In this document: positions 52,292 through 61,018 of the stretch, piece by piece | How the letters are laid out: every line of letters begins with the position of its first letter | Position numbering within the stretch: the first letter of the stretch is position 1 | Source of the DNA: an uncultured Lachnospiraceae bacterium | Lineage (GTDB): Bacteria > Bacillota_A > Clostridia > Lachnospirales > Lachnospiraceae | Direction: 5' to 3' | Assembly (NCBI GenBank): GCA_910577835.1 | Contig: CAJTOU010000013.1 | Span: 12,064 to 76,063, forward strand | DNA: 64,000 nucleotides | The notes under the pieces: model-generated | Told to the model about the DNA's origin: nothing | Database searches by the model: none | The model's input: the letters and a program-made list of their open reading frames with translations, nothing else | Made by a program: the position numbers and the translations under genes

Positions 52292-55200
52292 TTACGGCTT
52301 TTGAATTTTTGTAACTGTAACTGTACATGTTAGTACTTTTCCGTTTACTCTCGCAGTAATTGTTGTAGTTCCCGGCTTTCTGCCTATTACTGTACCATTG
52401 TTGGACACAGTTGCCACTCTCAAATTATCTGAATACCATCTGATTCTTCCAGTAGAACCAAATACATCCAAATTATAAGAATCATATTGTTCTACGGTCA
52501 CTCTGGTCGCATTCATTGCCAATACATTAATATCACAAACGCCTTCTGCGCCGGAGGAGGAAACGCAATAAATCTGACAATTTCCCTGACCAACGGCAGT
52601 TACTACACCGTTTGAATTTACAGTTGCTACATAAGGGTCAGAGGACATCCATTCTACATTATCTGTGGAGTTGGAAGGCTTTACTCTGTATTTTAGAGAA
52701 ACATTCTGTCCTACCAAAAGCGTCTGACTTCCGGAGCCTATTGAAACGGAGGTAGCCGGAATCAGCGGTCTGACTGTAACTTTAATCGTAGCTACTATAT
52801 TATTTCCATCCGTGGAGGTCGCATATACATAACAGATACCCGCCTTTACACCGGTAATACCACCGTTTAAATCTACAAAGGCAATAGATTCATCTGAACT
52901 GGTCCATTTAATCTCACGGATAGTTGCATCCGGAGGATTTACAGTAGCTGTTACATATACGGTATTTCCTTCAAGCATTGTTACATAAGACTGTGATACA
53001 TCAATAGATGTAACAGGCTTAATACATCTGAATTCTGCTGAATCATACACACCGCTTCCGTCTGCCGCTGTCGCATAAATGGTTGCTGTACCATATCCAA
53101 CAGCAGTAATCAGTCCACGTTCTGTAATCTGCAGAACAGACGGATTCGATGAGGACCATACAACACCTAAATTAGTAGCTGTTTCCGGTGTAACCTCTGC
53201 CGTAAGGATTCTGGTTTCACCATAATTAATATTACCAGTAGTACCGTTTATTTTAATACTTTCTATAAACTCCCAGACTTCTACTTCACAGCTCGCTACA
53301 AGTCCACGTTCTACGGTAGTTGCAAGAATAATACATTTTCCACCCTTCAGACCTGTGACTACACCGTTGTTATCTACACTGGCAATATCTGGGTCGCTGG
53401 AGGTCCATGTAACACTCTTGTTATCTGCATCAATCGGTGTTACAGTAGGAATTAACACAAATCTGGAATTTTTATAAATAGAAGTACTTGTTATATTTAA
53501 GGAAATACCTGTAACCGGCTCCAGAACGGTAAGCTTACAGGTTGCATATTCTCCTGTATCTACGCTGGTTGCTGTAATAATAGTCTCACCTGAAGCGAGA
53601 GTAGTTACCTTTCCTGTCTGGTCCACAGTCGCAATGGATGAATTTGCTGTTGACCAGCTGATAGCTGGATTATCTGCATTTGAAGGAAGTGCCGTCGCAT
53701 GCAGCCAGAATTCTGTTCCTTTTCTTACTTCCATTGTAGCATTGCTGATAGTGACAGAAGTTACCGGCTGATATACCTTAACATTACACAGTGCAGTTAC
53801 ACCACTGTCTATCGACTGTACAAGAATAGCTGCATCACCGCCTGCTACTGCTGTAAGCAAACCTGTTTCATCAACAGTTACAATGGATTCATTTGAAGAA
53901 ATCCATACAAGTTCTTTATTTGTTGCATCACCTGGTTCTACAAGAGCTGTCAGTCTGAACTGTTCTCCTATTTTCAGGGTAATATCTGTAAAGTCAAGAG
54001 TAACTTTTGTAACAGGCTGTTCTATTACAAAATCACAGGTTGCTACAAGATTGATTCCATCTACTCCTGTATCTTCTGTCTGACAGATAACAGTTGCATT
54101 TCCTGGATTATGGAAAGTAACAAAACCATTTTTATCAACGGTCAATACCTCAGGATTTGAGGATTCCCATACAACATTGGTATTAACACCGTTTCCTTCT
54201 GGCTCTATATAATAAGATAACTGATACGTACCCAATGACAGGCTGCATGTTACCTGTGTCTGTGAAAGCCGGATTCCTGTAACCGGTATTCTTACATGAA
54301 GTTTACAGGAAGCTACTTTAATGCCGTCTAATGTAACTACGGATATGGTACAGTCACCACCACCTACTGCTGTAATAACACCTTCATCGACTGTTGCAAT
54401 AGATTCATCTGAAGATACCCAGCGAACCAGCTTGTTATCTGCTGTTGGAGGATTAAAAGTAAGATTCAGACTGTATACCTCTCCTATATTCAGCTCAAGC
54501 TCTGTCGGTCTAAGTATAATATCGCCCACAGGCTCATTCACACTTACCTGACATTCTACAATTTTTTTGACACCATTGATAGTCTGAATTGCTCTGATTA
54601 TTGCAGTACCTTTTTTATTACCTGTTACAGTAACGCTATGTCCATCTTCTGACCTGACAAAACTGGCAACACTTTCATCAGTAGATGACCAGTCAATCTG
54701 AGCATTTTGGTTATCTGTTGCAATTACATAAAGGTCAAAACTTTCTCCTACATTCATTAAATGCTCTGTTTCACTGATTGCAAAAGAATCAATAACTGTT
54801 ACTTCAACAGTTGAATAATGAAGTCTGTCACCACTGATAAAATCAGGGTCATCCAAAGTAGCTGTAATATTAGCAGTACCACTGGCATTTGCTGTCAATT
54901 TACCCTGTGCATCAACCGATACGACATTTGTACTGCTGGAAGTCCAGTTAACCTTTTGTTCATCGCCTAATTCCACATTTGTTTCCATTTGAACAGTATC
55001 ACCAACTGCCATAGTCAGCTTTCCATTTGTAATACCGAAATTTACAATTACCTCTACACTGGAACCAAAGTTTGCTGCAAGTATACTTGGGTCTGCATCC
55101 GCGAACTCTGTCTTAGACCAGTCATATTTTGGATATGCATATAAAAGAACATGCCCTGCTCTTTCACCACGCAGTCCCGCAGCACTTACCTGCAACCGGT

Positions 55201-55954
55201 TTGAATTGGAACTGGCCATTGTAACATTTTTACTGAGGGCATTTGTCATATCATCTGTAACAGGGATATATTCTCCCGGGTCAATACGAAAATACTGTCC
55301 ACTTGTCATTTTATCAGAAAATACTGTTCTTACAATTATATCAACAGTACAATGCTGTGTTCCATCCTTTGTACGACCTGTAATATAGGTAGAACCACCC
55401 GCAAGAGCTTTCACAACAGCATTTCCATCTGCCGTAGGTGTGATTTCTACTACCGTAGGGTCATTTACTGTCCAGTCTAATTCTGTACGTGAATTTGTAT
55501 AAATAGTACCTGTGGCATTTGCTTCAAGATTCAGAAATCCATATTGAAACTGATTTGTTACCTCAAGCTTCACTATAATTTCTATTGTCTGCTGCCTTAT
55601 AACACCGCCGCCAAAATCATAGGTTGCTGTAATTCTGGAGGAGCCTGCACCTACTGCTGTTAAATCTACTCTTTCACCCGTCGATGCGCTTACCATAATA
55701 ACATCTGGGTCACTGCTCTCCCATTTTACATTTGCTGGATTGGGGGCCGGGTCACTGCCTGTTACAACAGCCATAAAACTTTCTACATGGTCCACAGTCC
55801 ATGCCGTATATGGCAACTGATTGGCGTCAGGTTCAATTCTTGAGATAGAAATTCCTTCATTTACAGCAGCCAGACTTCTTACCCCAATCACAGAAACGAC
55901 TAATACTATCACAACTCCAAGAAGCTGTTTCCAGTATTTCATTAATTGCTTCAT
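52292..55954 (-). CDS. large secreted protein of about 14 Ig-like (Big_2-type) repeats
   Basis: 1,220 residues from the ATG at 55954 (AAAGGAGAG upstream; 14 upstream codons rejected). There is an N-terminal signal or anchor helix (about 10-30, ending SLAAVNEG). Then follow repeats of about 80 residues, each with W-x-SSDPxVA(S/T)VD-x-NGVVTGVxxG-x-IxATT. About 14 are counted; the first three are diverged, the later ones regular. Such domains form rods on surface adhesins. The C-terminus ends ITARVNGKVLTCTVTVTKIQKP with no sorting signal, LysM or SLH module, so it is either released or held by an uncleaved N-terminal helix. Confidence 0.93.
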   Translation of the reverse strand: MKQLMKYWKQLLGVVIVLVVSVIGVRSLAAVNEGISISRIEPDANQLPYTAWTVDHVESFMAVVTGSDPAPNPANVKWESSDPDVIMVSASTGERVDLTAVGAGSSRITATYDFGGGVIRQQTIEIIVKLEVTNQFQYGFLNLEANATGTIYTNSRTELDWTVNDPTVVEITPTADGNAVVKALAGGSTYITGRTKDGTQHCTVDIIVRTVFSDKMTSGQYFRIDPGEYIPVTDDMTNALSKNVTMASSNSNRLQVSAAGLRGERAGHVLLYAYPKYDWSKTEFADADPSILAANFGSSVEVIVNFGITNGKLTMAVGDTVQMETNVELGDEQKVNWTSSSTNVVSVDAQGKLTANASGTANITATLDDPDFISGDRLHYSTVEVTVIDSFAISETEHLMNVGESFDLYVIATDNQNAQIDWSSTDESVASFVRSEDGHSVTVTGNKKGTAIIRAIQTINGVKKIVECQVSVNEPVGDIILRPTELELNIGEVYSLNLTFNPPTADNKLVRWVSSDESIATVDEGVITAVGGGDCTISVVTLDGIKVASCKLHVRIPVTGIRLSQTQVTCSLSLGTYQLSYYIEPEGNGVNTNVVWESSNPEVLTVDKNGFVTFHNPGNATVICQTEDTGVDGINLVATCDFVIEQPVTKVTLDFTDITLKIGEQFRLTALVEPGDATNKELVWISSNESIVTVDETGLLTAVAGGDAAILVQSIDSGVTALCNVKVYQPVTSVTISNATMEVRKGTEFWLHATALPSNADNPAISWSTANSSIATVDQTGKVTTLASGETIITATSVDTGEYATCKLTVLEPVTGISLNITSTSIYKNSRFVLIPTVTPIDADNKSVTWTSSDPDIASVDNNGVVTGLKGGKCIILATTVERGLVASCEVEVWEFIESIKINGTTGNINYGETRILTAEVTPETATNLGVVWSSSNPSVLQITERGLITAVGYGTATIYATAADGSGVYDSAEFRCIKPVTSIDVSQSYVTMLEGNTVYVTATVNPPDATIREIKWTSSDESIAFVDLNGGITGVKAGICYVYATSTDGNNIVATIKVTVRPLIPATSVSIGSGSQTLLVGQNVSLKYRVKPSNSTDNVEWMSSDPYVATVNSNGVVTAVGQGNCQIYCVSSSGAEGVCDINVLAMNATRVTVEQYDSYNLDVFGSTGRIRWYSDNLRVATVSNNGTVIGRKPGTTTITARVNGKVLTCTVTVTKIQKP

Positions 55955-56132
55955 AAAAAATGTCTCTCCTTTCGTATTTGTATCTCTTACTATCATCTAT
56001 ATTATCAAATTCTTATGCTTTGTATAATAACTGTCTTATGTAATATAATTCTATTATCAAAACATAAGCTATGTTACAACTCAATTACTATATCGGAAAA
56101 CACAGACGCTATCTTTATAGATACAAATAAAA

Positions 56133-56783
56133 TTATCTCAGCCTGTTTACCTCAAATCTTTCTAAAGTATTTACGCATACCATCAGGCTTTTATATCTTT
56201 CACTCACTTCCCCTTTTCCTATCTCAACATCCAAAGAAGCTGCTATATCATCAATCAGCCGGTCAGTGATTCTGTCTTTCATTCCAATTAGAATCCTCTT
56301 TTTCTGTTCCATAGTATCCGCATCCAGAAATTCCAGCAAATCAGGATTGGGAAGTTCTTCACCAGATTTTGTTTCTGAGAACTGAGAACTATTTTTCTGA
56401 TTGTCATTCTCTATTTTCTCGGAATGAGAAACCTCTTCTGTACTGTCACTCTTCATTTCTGACTGAGAACTCTTTTGATTATCACTGACTGTTTCCCGCA
56501 AAGAAGCCTTTTGTTGACCATCAGCCTTCTTTTTTGTCTGTTCTGTACCAAGGTATACCTTCTGGAATCTATATTTCTGCATTGAATCTGGATATTTTTT
56601 ATAATCTACCTCACTTAAAAACATGGAAAGCGGTCTTGCATATACCTCATAACTTCCATAAAGCGCCTGATAAATAACCAGCTCTTCACCTGTTTCAGAA
56701 TGTTTTGCCACTGTGATAATCTGATACAGTTTATTCTTAAAGTGTCTGTAAAATTCCTGCGGCCTCGGTTTTTCTCTCTCCAT
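56133..56783 (-). CDS. DUF1653-domain protein with acidic linker and helical C-terminus
   Basis: 216 residues. About 1-70 is a DUF1653 domain (RPQEFYRHFKNKLYQIITVAKHSETGEELVIYQALYG, then YARPLSMFLSEVD). Then comes a low-complexity Ser/Lys/Gln/Glu linker (about 80-145) and a helical C-terminal domain with LLEFLDADTMEQKKRILIGM. DUF1653 proteins are often 70-100 residues alone, so this is a longer variant found in related Clostridia. Function unknown. It lies 62 bp downstream of icd and is probably co-transcribed. Confidence 0.8.
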   Translation of the reverse strand: MEREKPRPQEFYRHFKNKLYQIITVAKHSETGEELVIYQALYGSYEVYARPLSMFLSEVDYKKYPDSMQKYRFQKVYLGTEQTKKKADGQQKASLRETVSDNQKSSQSEMKSDSTEEVSHSEKIENDNQKNSSQFSETKSGEELPNPDLLEFLDADTMEQKKRILIGMKDRITDRLIDDIAASLDVEIGKGEVSERYKSLMVCVNTLERFEVNRLR

Positions 56784-56845
56784 TCTTTAATAACCTCTCT
56801 CTGTCAAATCCCTTCTGCCCTTACAATATCTGCTCTTTTTTGCTT

Positions 56846-58054
56846 TTAAAGCATTTTTTCCAGAGTTTCTCTGATTGCCTGAATAAACTCCTCACTGTTT
56901 AACACAGTTGGATTCTCCATTGTCATAATAATCGCAAGGTCTTTTGTCATCCTTCCTTCCTCAATTGTCTGAATACATGCTTTCTCAAGCTTATCTGCAA
57001 ATTCCTGAAGCTCCTTTATTCCATCAAGCTCTCCGCGTTTTCTAAGTGCTCCTGTCCATGCAAAAATTGTCGCAATCGGATTAGTACCAGTTTTTTCACC
57101 CTTTAAATACTTATAATAATGTCTTGACACTGTACCGTGTGCTGCCTCATATTCATAATAACCCTGAGGAGATACCAACACGGAAGTCATCATGGAAAGG
57201 GAGCCAAAAGCTGTCGCTACCATATCACTCATTACATCGCCGTCATAATTCTTACATGCCCAGATATATCCGCCCTCAGAGCGAATCACACGTGCCACCG
57301 CATCGTCAATCAACGTATAGAAATATTCAATACCAGCCTCCTTAAACTTTTCGTCATATTCCTTATCATAAATTTCCTGAAAAATATCCTTAAAGGTATG
57401 GTCATATTTCTTTGAAATGGTATCCTTTGTGGCAAACCAGATATCCTGCTTTGTATCAAGTGCATAGTTAAAGCAACTTCTTGCAAAGCTTTCAATAGAA
57501 CCACAGAGATTATGTTGGCCCTGCAGAATACCTGCGCCCGCAAAATTATGAATCAATTCTCTTGTTTCTGTTCCGTCTTCCGCTGTATATACAAGCTCTG
57601 CCTTGCCCGCTGCCGGAATTTTCATTTCGGATGCTTTGTACACATCACCATAAGCATGTCTGGCAATTGTAATAGGCTTCTTCCAGTTCTTTACATAAGG
57701 TTCAATTCCCTTTACAATAATCGGCGCCCGAAATACAGTGCCGTCCAGAATCGCCCGAATTGTACCATTTGGACTTTTCCACATTTCCTTTAAATTATAC
57801 TCTGTCATTCTGGCTGCATTTGGTGTAATGGTAGCACATTTTACCGCTACCCCGTACTTTTTGGTTGCTTCCGCTGAATCAACAGTTACCTTGTCATTTG
57901 TGGAATTTCTGTACTCAAGACCCAAGTCGTAATATTCTGTCTTTAAGTCTATAAAAGGCAGCAATAATTCATCCTTAATCCACTTCCAGAGGATTCTGGT
58001 CATCTCGTCTCCATCCATCTCTACTAGTGGCGTGGTCATCTTAATCTTTTCCAT
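56846..58054 (-). CDS. icd: NADP-dependent isocitrate dehydrogenase, eukaryotic-like type
   Basis: 402 residues from the ATG at 58054 (GGAGG 8 nt upstream; 12 further codons rejected). Motifs: PLVEMDGDEMTRILW, VKCATITPNAARMTEYNLK, SPNGTIRAILDGTVFRAPI, HAYGDVYKA, GSLSMMTSVLVSP, EAAHGTVSRHYYKYLKGEKT and GTNPIATIFAWTGALRKR. It makes 2-oxoglutarate and NADPH, chiefly for glutamate synthesis in an anaerobe. No citrate synthase or aconitase is adjacent. Confidence 0.97.
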   Translation of the reverse strand: MEKIKMTTPLVEMDGDEMTRILWKWIKDELLLPFIDLKTEYYDLGLEYRNSTNDKVTVDSAEATKKYGVAVKCATITPNAARMTEYNLKEMWKSPNGTIRAILDGTVFRAPIIVKGIEPYVKNWKKPITIARHAYGDVYKASEMKIPAAGKAELVYTAEDGTETRELIHNFAGAGILQGQHNLCGSIESFARSCFNYALDTKQDIWFATKDTISKKYDHTFKDIFQEIYDKEYDEKFKEAGIEYFYTLIDDAVARVIRSEGGYIWACKNYDGDVMSDMVATAFGSLSMMTSVLVSPQGYYEYEAAHGTVSRHYYKYLKGEKTGTNPIATIFAWTGALRKRGELDGIKELQEFADKLEKACIQTIEEGRMTKDLAIIMTMENPTVLNSEEFIQAIRETLEKML

Positions 58055-58325
58055 GTTTAAGTCCTCCAATGTTGTACTATGTATCATCATCTATGTTCTG
58101 TAATGCATTGTATGATATATAAAATTTTTTCTATATAATCGTTACACATATACTGTTAAATTATATCACGAAAAGGAAGGATTTTCAAGCATTTATCAGA
58201 AAGGAAAACGGGAAATTTTATAAATATGAAATAATAACACAAATTAATGTAAAACAGATTTTAAAATGAAAACAGAAAAAAATAAATTTTTTTGAAAAAC
58301 TCCTGAAGATATAATCATCTTATAG
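58055..58325. other. AT-rich intergenic stretch upstream of icd
   Basis: No gene or repeat is supported. It should contain the icd promoter (minus strand) and ends at the promoter of the small RNA on the plus strand. Confidence 0.5.
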
Positions 58326-58331
58326 TATAAT
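58326..58331 (+). promoter_or_regulatory. -10 box of the candidate antitoxin RNA
   Basis: TATAAT at 58326-58331; a weak -35 (CTGAAG, 58303-58308) lies 17 bp upstream. Transcription would begin near 58338. Confidence 0.45.
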
Positions 58332-58337
58332 AATAAT

Positions 58338-58439
58338 TGAAGAGCATCCACTCCAAAATGGATGCTCTTGGAATGGTTTTATTACTTCTCAGTAAGAGGC
58401 ACCTATCCTGATAGCAGCAGGATAGGTATTATTTTTTCT
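58338..58439 (+). ncRNA. candidate antisense RNA (type I antitoxin)
   Basis: About 100 nt. A 5' hairpin AAGAGCATCCA / TGGATGCTCTT (58340-58369) and a 3' terminator hairpin ACCTATCCTG / CAGGATAGGT (58401-58427) are followed by TATTATTTTTTC. It covers the last 17 codons and the 3' end of the opposing small toxin-like gene, the arrangement of txpA/RatA-type pairs. The 5' hairpin read on the other strand could end the toxin mRNA. Confidence 0.5.
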
Positions 58440-58526
58440 CTTGTTTTTGAGAAAGGTCAGAAACACAACAATGAGTCCTCCAAAGGACATCAGCAAAGTT
58501 GTATCTGCATTCCGAGAGGTTGCCAT
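58389..58526 (-). CDS. holin-like toxin peptide (45 aa) of a type I toxin-antitoxin pair
   Basis: ATG at 58526, TGA at 58391-58389. The product starts MATSRNADTT, has one hydrophobic helix LLMSFGGLIVVFLTFL, then KNKRKNN and a short polar tail ending IRIGASY. The S-F-G-x-hydrophobic core and Lys/Arg/Asn tail resemble the small 'putative holin-like toxin' peptides of Firmicutes, which insert into the membrane. The ribosome binding site is poor, and the frame stays open to a GTG further upstream (about 58562), so the exact start or activity is uncertain. It lies 74 bp after the helical-repeat gene. Confidence 0.55.
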   Translation of the reverse strand: MATSRNADTTLLMSFGGLIVVFLTFLKNKRKNNTYPAAIRIGASY

Positions 58527-58600
58527 TTCGTCATGGATACTTTTTATAATAAAGTTTATCACATTTGCCAGCGAAATCCAACTATTAATTTATATTCCTT

Positions 58601-59815
58601 TTAAACAACATCTTTAAAACCAATACCTATACATTCCTCATAAGACTTTTTCAACCCTTCATAATCAAACATTTTCCTGCTCTTCGCAAACTTTGTCCCC
58701 ACTTCATCTGCCTTCCTTTCATAATATGTTCCAAGCTCCCCGCATTTCGTCAGCCCTTCTTTATCCGCCCTTGGTGTATCGCTTCTTCCCAAATTCACCT
58801 TCACCTTCAAAATCCCGCTTTTCTCCAGCAGATGAAAATAACAATACCAGCACAAAAAATCATAGATGCTGCCAAGTGTTGAGGTTCGCTGTTTTTCTTC
58901 CAGTTCAATATCTACTACTGCCTGTTTCACCGCATCTTCCAAACCCGACACATCTCCTGCACACAATCGAAACAGAAAATAAGTAGTATCATCATCATCC
59001 TCTCCCTCACAAAATAAATACTTCCCTTTCCTTTCAAAGACATCAAGAAACATCTCTGTTTTTCCAAGCTGTATACAATAACACAAAATCCTTGCATACA
59101 TCCCCTTCTCTGTTGCACGCTGACAATATTTATAACACCACTTATATTCCTGTGCAATATTTTTATTTATAATTCTGCTTACAAGGTCCTCTGCACCTGC
59201 CAAATCATCAAACATCAGATAATACCCAAAATGAGGATAGTGATTGCATACATAACAACCATCACATCTGCATTTCTCAAAATTTTCCTTTCCTTTCTTT
59301 ACCATATTCATATCATGATACAGAAGTCCAAGTCTTATCAATGCATTATAATAAATATATTCATGCCCATACTTTAATGCACATTTTTCAAACATTCTCA
59401 TAAAATCATCCATTTTTTCATCCTGAATCTGACAATATCCCCGATATACCGAAAAAATAATATCCATACAATCTGTGTTTGTCTCACTCATATTTGTATT
59501 TGAATAATTTGGCAGCTCCCTATCCATATAAAGCTGTTGGTCATAATAAAAAACTTCCGCGTATTTTAAAATCTTTTTATCGCTGTTGCCCTGTCTGTTC
59601 AGCTCATACAACATATAATAAAGTGCCCGAAAGTAAAGATACCACTCCTTTTCCTCCTTTGCCCGCAGCAATATCTTATCAAGACATCGAAGAATCGTTT
59701 TCGCATTTGCATCATATGCATCATAACCTCCTCTGGTCAGTGTTTTTATTTGATTGACCAGCCGTCTAAGCTCCTCTGAATCCATGTATTCTGTTTTAAA
59801 ACTAGAAAACATCAT
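58601..59815 (-). CDS. helical-repeat (TPR-like) protein, paralogue A of the Hsp90-like operon
   Basis: 404 residues, soluble, almost all helical with alternating aromatic and charged residues, as in TPR/SEL-like superhelices. It shares with its neighbour the block YMDRELPNYSNTNMSETNT (about 98-116), ILKYAEVFYY, and Cys in CYVC (about 190) and KWCYKYCQ (about 230), 36 residues apart. No catalytic motif. AGGGAG lies 8 nt before ATGATG. It is the third gene of the operon, 24 bp after paralogue B. A cochaperone or client-adaptor role is inferred only from the Hsp90-like neighbour. Confidence 0.75.
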   Translation of the reverse strand: MMFSSFKTEYMDSEELRRLVNQIKTLTRGGYDAYDANAKTILRCLDKILLRAKEEKEWYLYFRALYYMLYELNRQGNSDKKILKYAEVFYYDQQLYMDRELPNYSNTNMSETNTDCMDIIFSVYRGYCQIQDEKMDDFMRMFEKCALKYGHEYIYYNALIRLGLLYHDMNMVKKGKENFEKCRCDGCYVCNHYPHFGYYLMFDDLAGAEDLVSRIINKNIAQEYKWCYKYCQRATEKGMYARILCYCIQLGKTEMFLDVFERKGKYLFCEGEDDDDTTYFLFRLCAGDVSGLEDAVKQAVVDIELEEKQRTSTLGSIYDFLCWYCYFHLLEKSGILKVKVNLGRSDTPRADKEGLTKCGELGTYYERKADEVGTKFAKSRKMFDYEGLKKSYEECIGIGFKDVV

Positions 59816-59839
59816 ACTATTTTCTCCCTTCTCATATTC

Positions 59840-61018
59840 CTACAATCCTGCGCATTCCCGATATGTATTTTTAATCAGCCGGTAATCATACTGTTTTCGC
59901 GCTGACTCAAACAATCTTCCATATTCATCTGCCTTTTCTTCAAAATATGCCGCCGCATCCATGGTCAGAATTTTATTCCCCCTGTCTGGCAGAGCAAGCT
60001 CTATCTGTTTTACTCCGCTTTTTTCCAGCAGTTCAAAATACATCTGCCACTTCAGATATTTATGAATAGCATTGTTCGTTGAAGCCCTGCCAATGTTTCT
60101 TATTGTTTCCTCTGCTTTCCTTAAATCCGCTTCCATCTCTGAAAAATCTCCGGCAATCGCACAGCAGAAAATACCAGTTTCTATGCTGTCTCTCCCGTCT
60201 TCCGGATTCTGTCTCTTTGCTATCTTTTTCCAGTACTTTTCATAAATATAACCAAAATACTCTGCATTTCCAATACTTAAACAATCCTCAAGAACACTGT
60301 AATACAATGTCTGCGCTTTCGTATTTTGACATCTCTCATAACACCACTGATGTTTTTTCGGGATTCTTTTTTTCAAAATAGTATCTAAAAATTCTTCCGC
60401 CGACTCCATATCATGGTTTAAAAAATAATATGGAAAATAGGACAGATGCATACAGACATAGCAGTTTTCCACTTCATATTTCTCAAAATTATTTTTCGCC
60501 TGTCTGAAACGCTCCTTATCTCTGTACAGCGCGGCAAGGCTCATCTCATCCCTGTAATAATGAACTTGTCCTCCATACTTATGAACTGTTTCCTCATACA
60601 TTTTCATAAAAGCTTCCATCTTTTCATCACCAATTTGATAATAACCAATATAAGAATTAAAAATATTTGAATAACAGTATGTATTTGTTTCCGCCATATC
60701 TGTATTTGAATAATTTGGAAGCTCTCTGTCCATATATTCAGTGCTGTCTTTATAATAAATCTCCGCATACTTCAAAATTTTCCGGTGATTCCCTCCACGC
60801 TTCAATATATAAAGCATATTGTAAAGAGAGTCAAAATAAACATACCACTCCTTTTCTTTCTTGGACAATACCAATATCTTATCCAAAAGCCGTATAATCG
60901 TATCCTCATTCTGGTCATACATATCATAGCCTCCGCTTGTAAAAAGACGCACCTGCATAATTAAATCTACCAGTTCTTCACAGGTCAGCATTTTCGTATT
61001 AACAAATGGAAACATCAT
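59840..61018 (-). CDS. helical-repeat (TPR-like) protein, paralogue B of the Hsp90-like operon
   Basis: 392 residues, same architecture as paralogue A: N-terminal LIMQVRLFTSGGYDMYDQNEDTI (A has QIKTLTRGGYDAYDANAKTI), then KEKEWYVYF, YMDRELPNYSNTDMAETNT, NCYVCMHLSYF and HQWCYERCQ. The CxxC-x36-CxxxC cysteines are in the same positions in both, which suggests a metal site or disulfides. The ATG overlaps the TGA of the Hsp90-like gene (ATGA), so translation is coupled. Function unknown; the two genes are an old tandem duplication (moderate identity). Confidence 0.75.
   Translation of the reverse strand: MMFPFVNTKMLTCEELVDLIMQVRLFTSGGYDMYDQNEDTIIRLLDKILVLSKKEKEWYVYFDSLYNMLYILKRGGNHRKILKYAEIYYKDSTEYMDRELPNYSNTDMAETNTYCYSNIFNSYIGYYQIGDEKMEAFMKMYEETVHKYGGQVHYYRDEMSLAALYRDKERFRQAKNNFEKYEVENCYVCMHLSYFPYYFLNHDMESAEEFLDTILKKRIPKKHQWCYERCQNTKAQTLYYSVLEDCLSIGNAEYFGYIYEKYWKKIAKRQNPEDGRDSIETGIFCCAIAGDFSEMEADLRKAEETIRNIGRASTNNAIHKYLKWQMYFELLEKSGVKQIELALPDRGNKILTMDAAAYFEEKADEYGRLFESARKQYDYRLIKNTYRECAGL

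Noticed and set aside
58362..58604. 80-codon plus-strand frame next to icd
   Set aside because: It has no binding site and overlaps the holin-like peptide and the 3' end of the helical-repeat gene on the other strand; the minus-strand peptide and RNA explain the region better.
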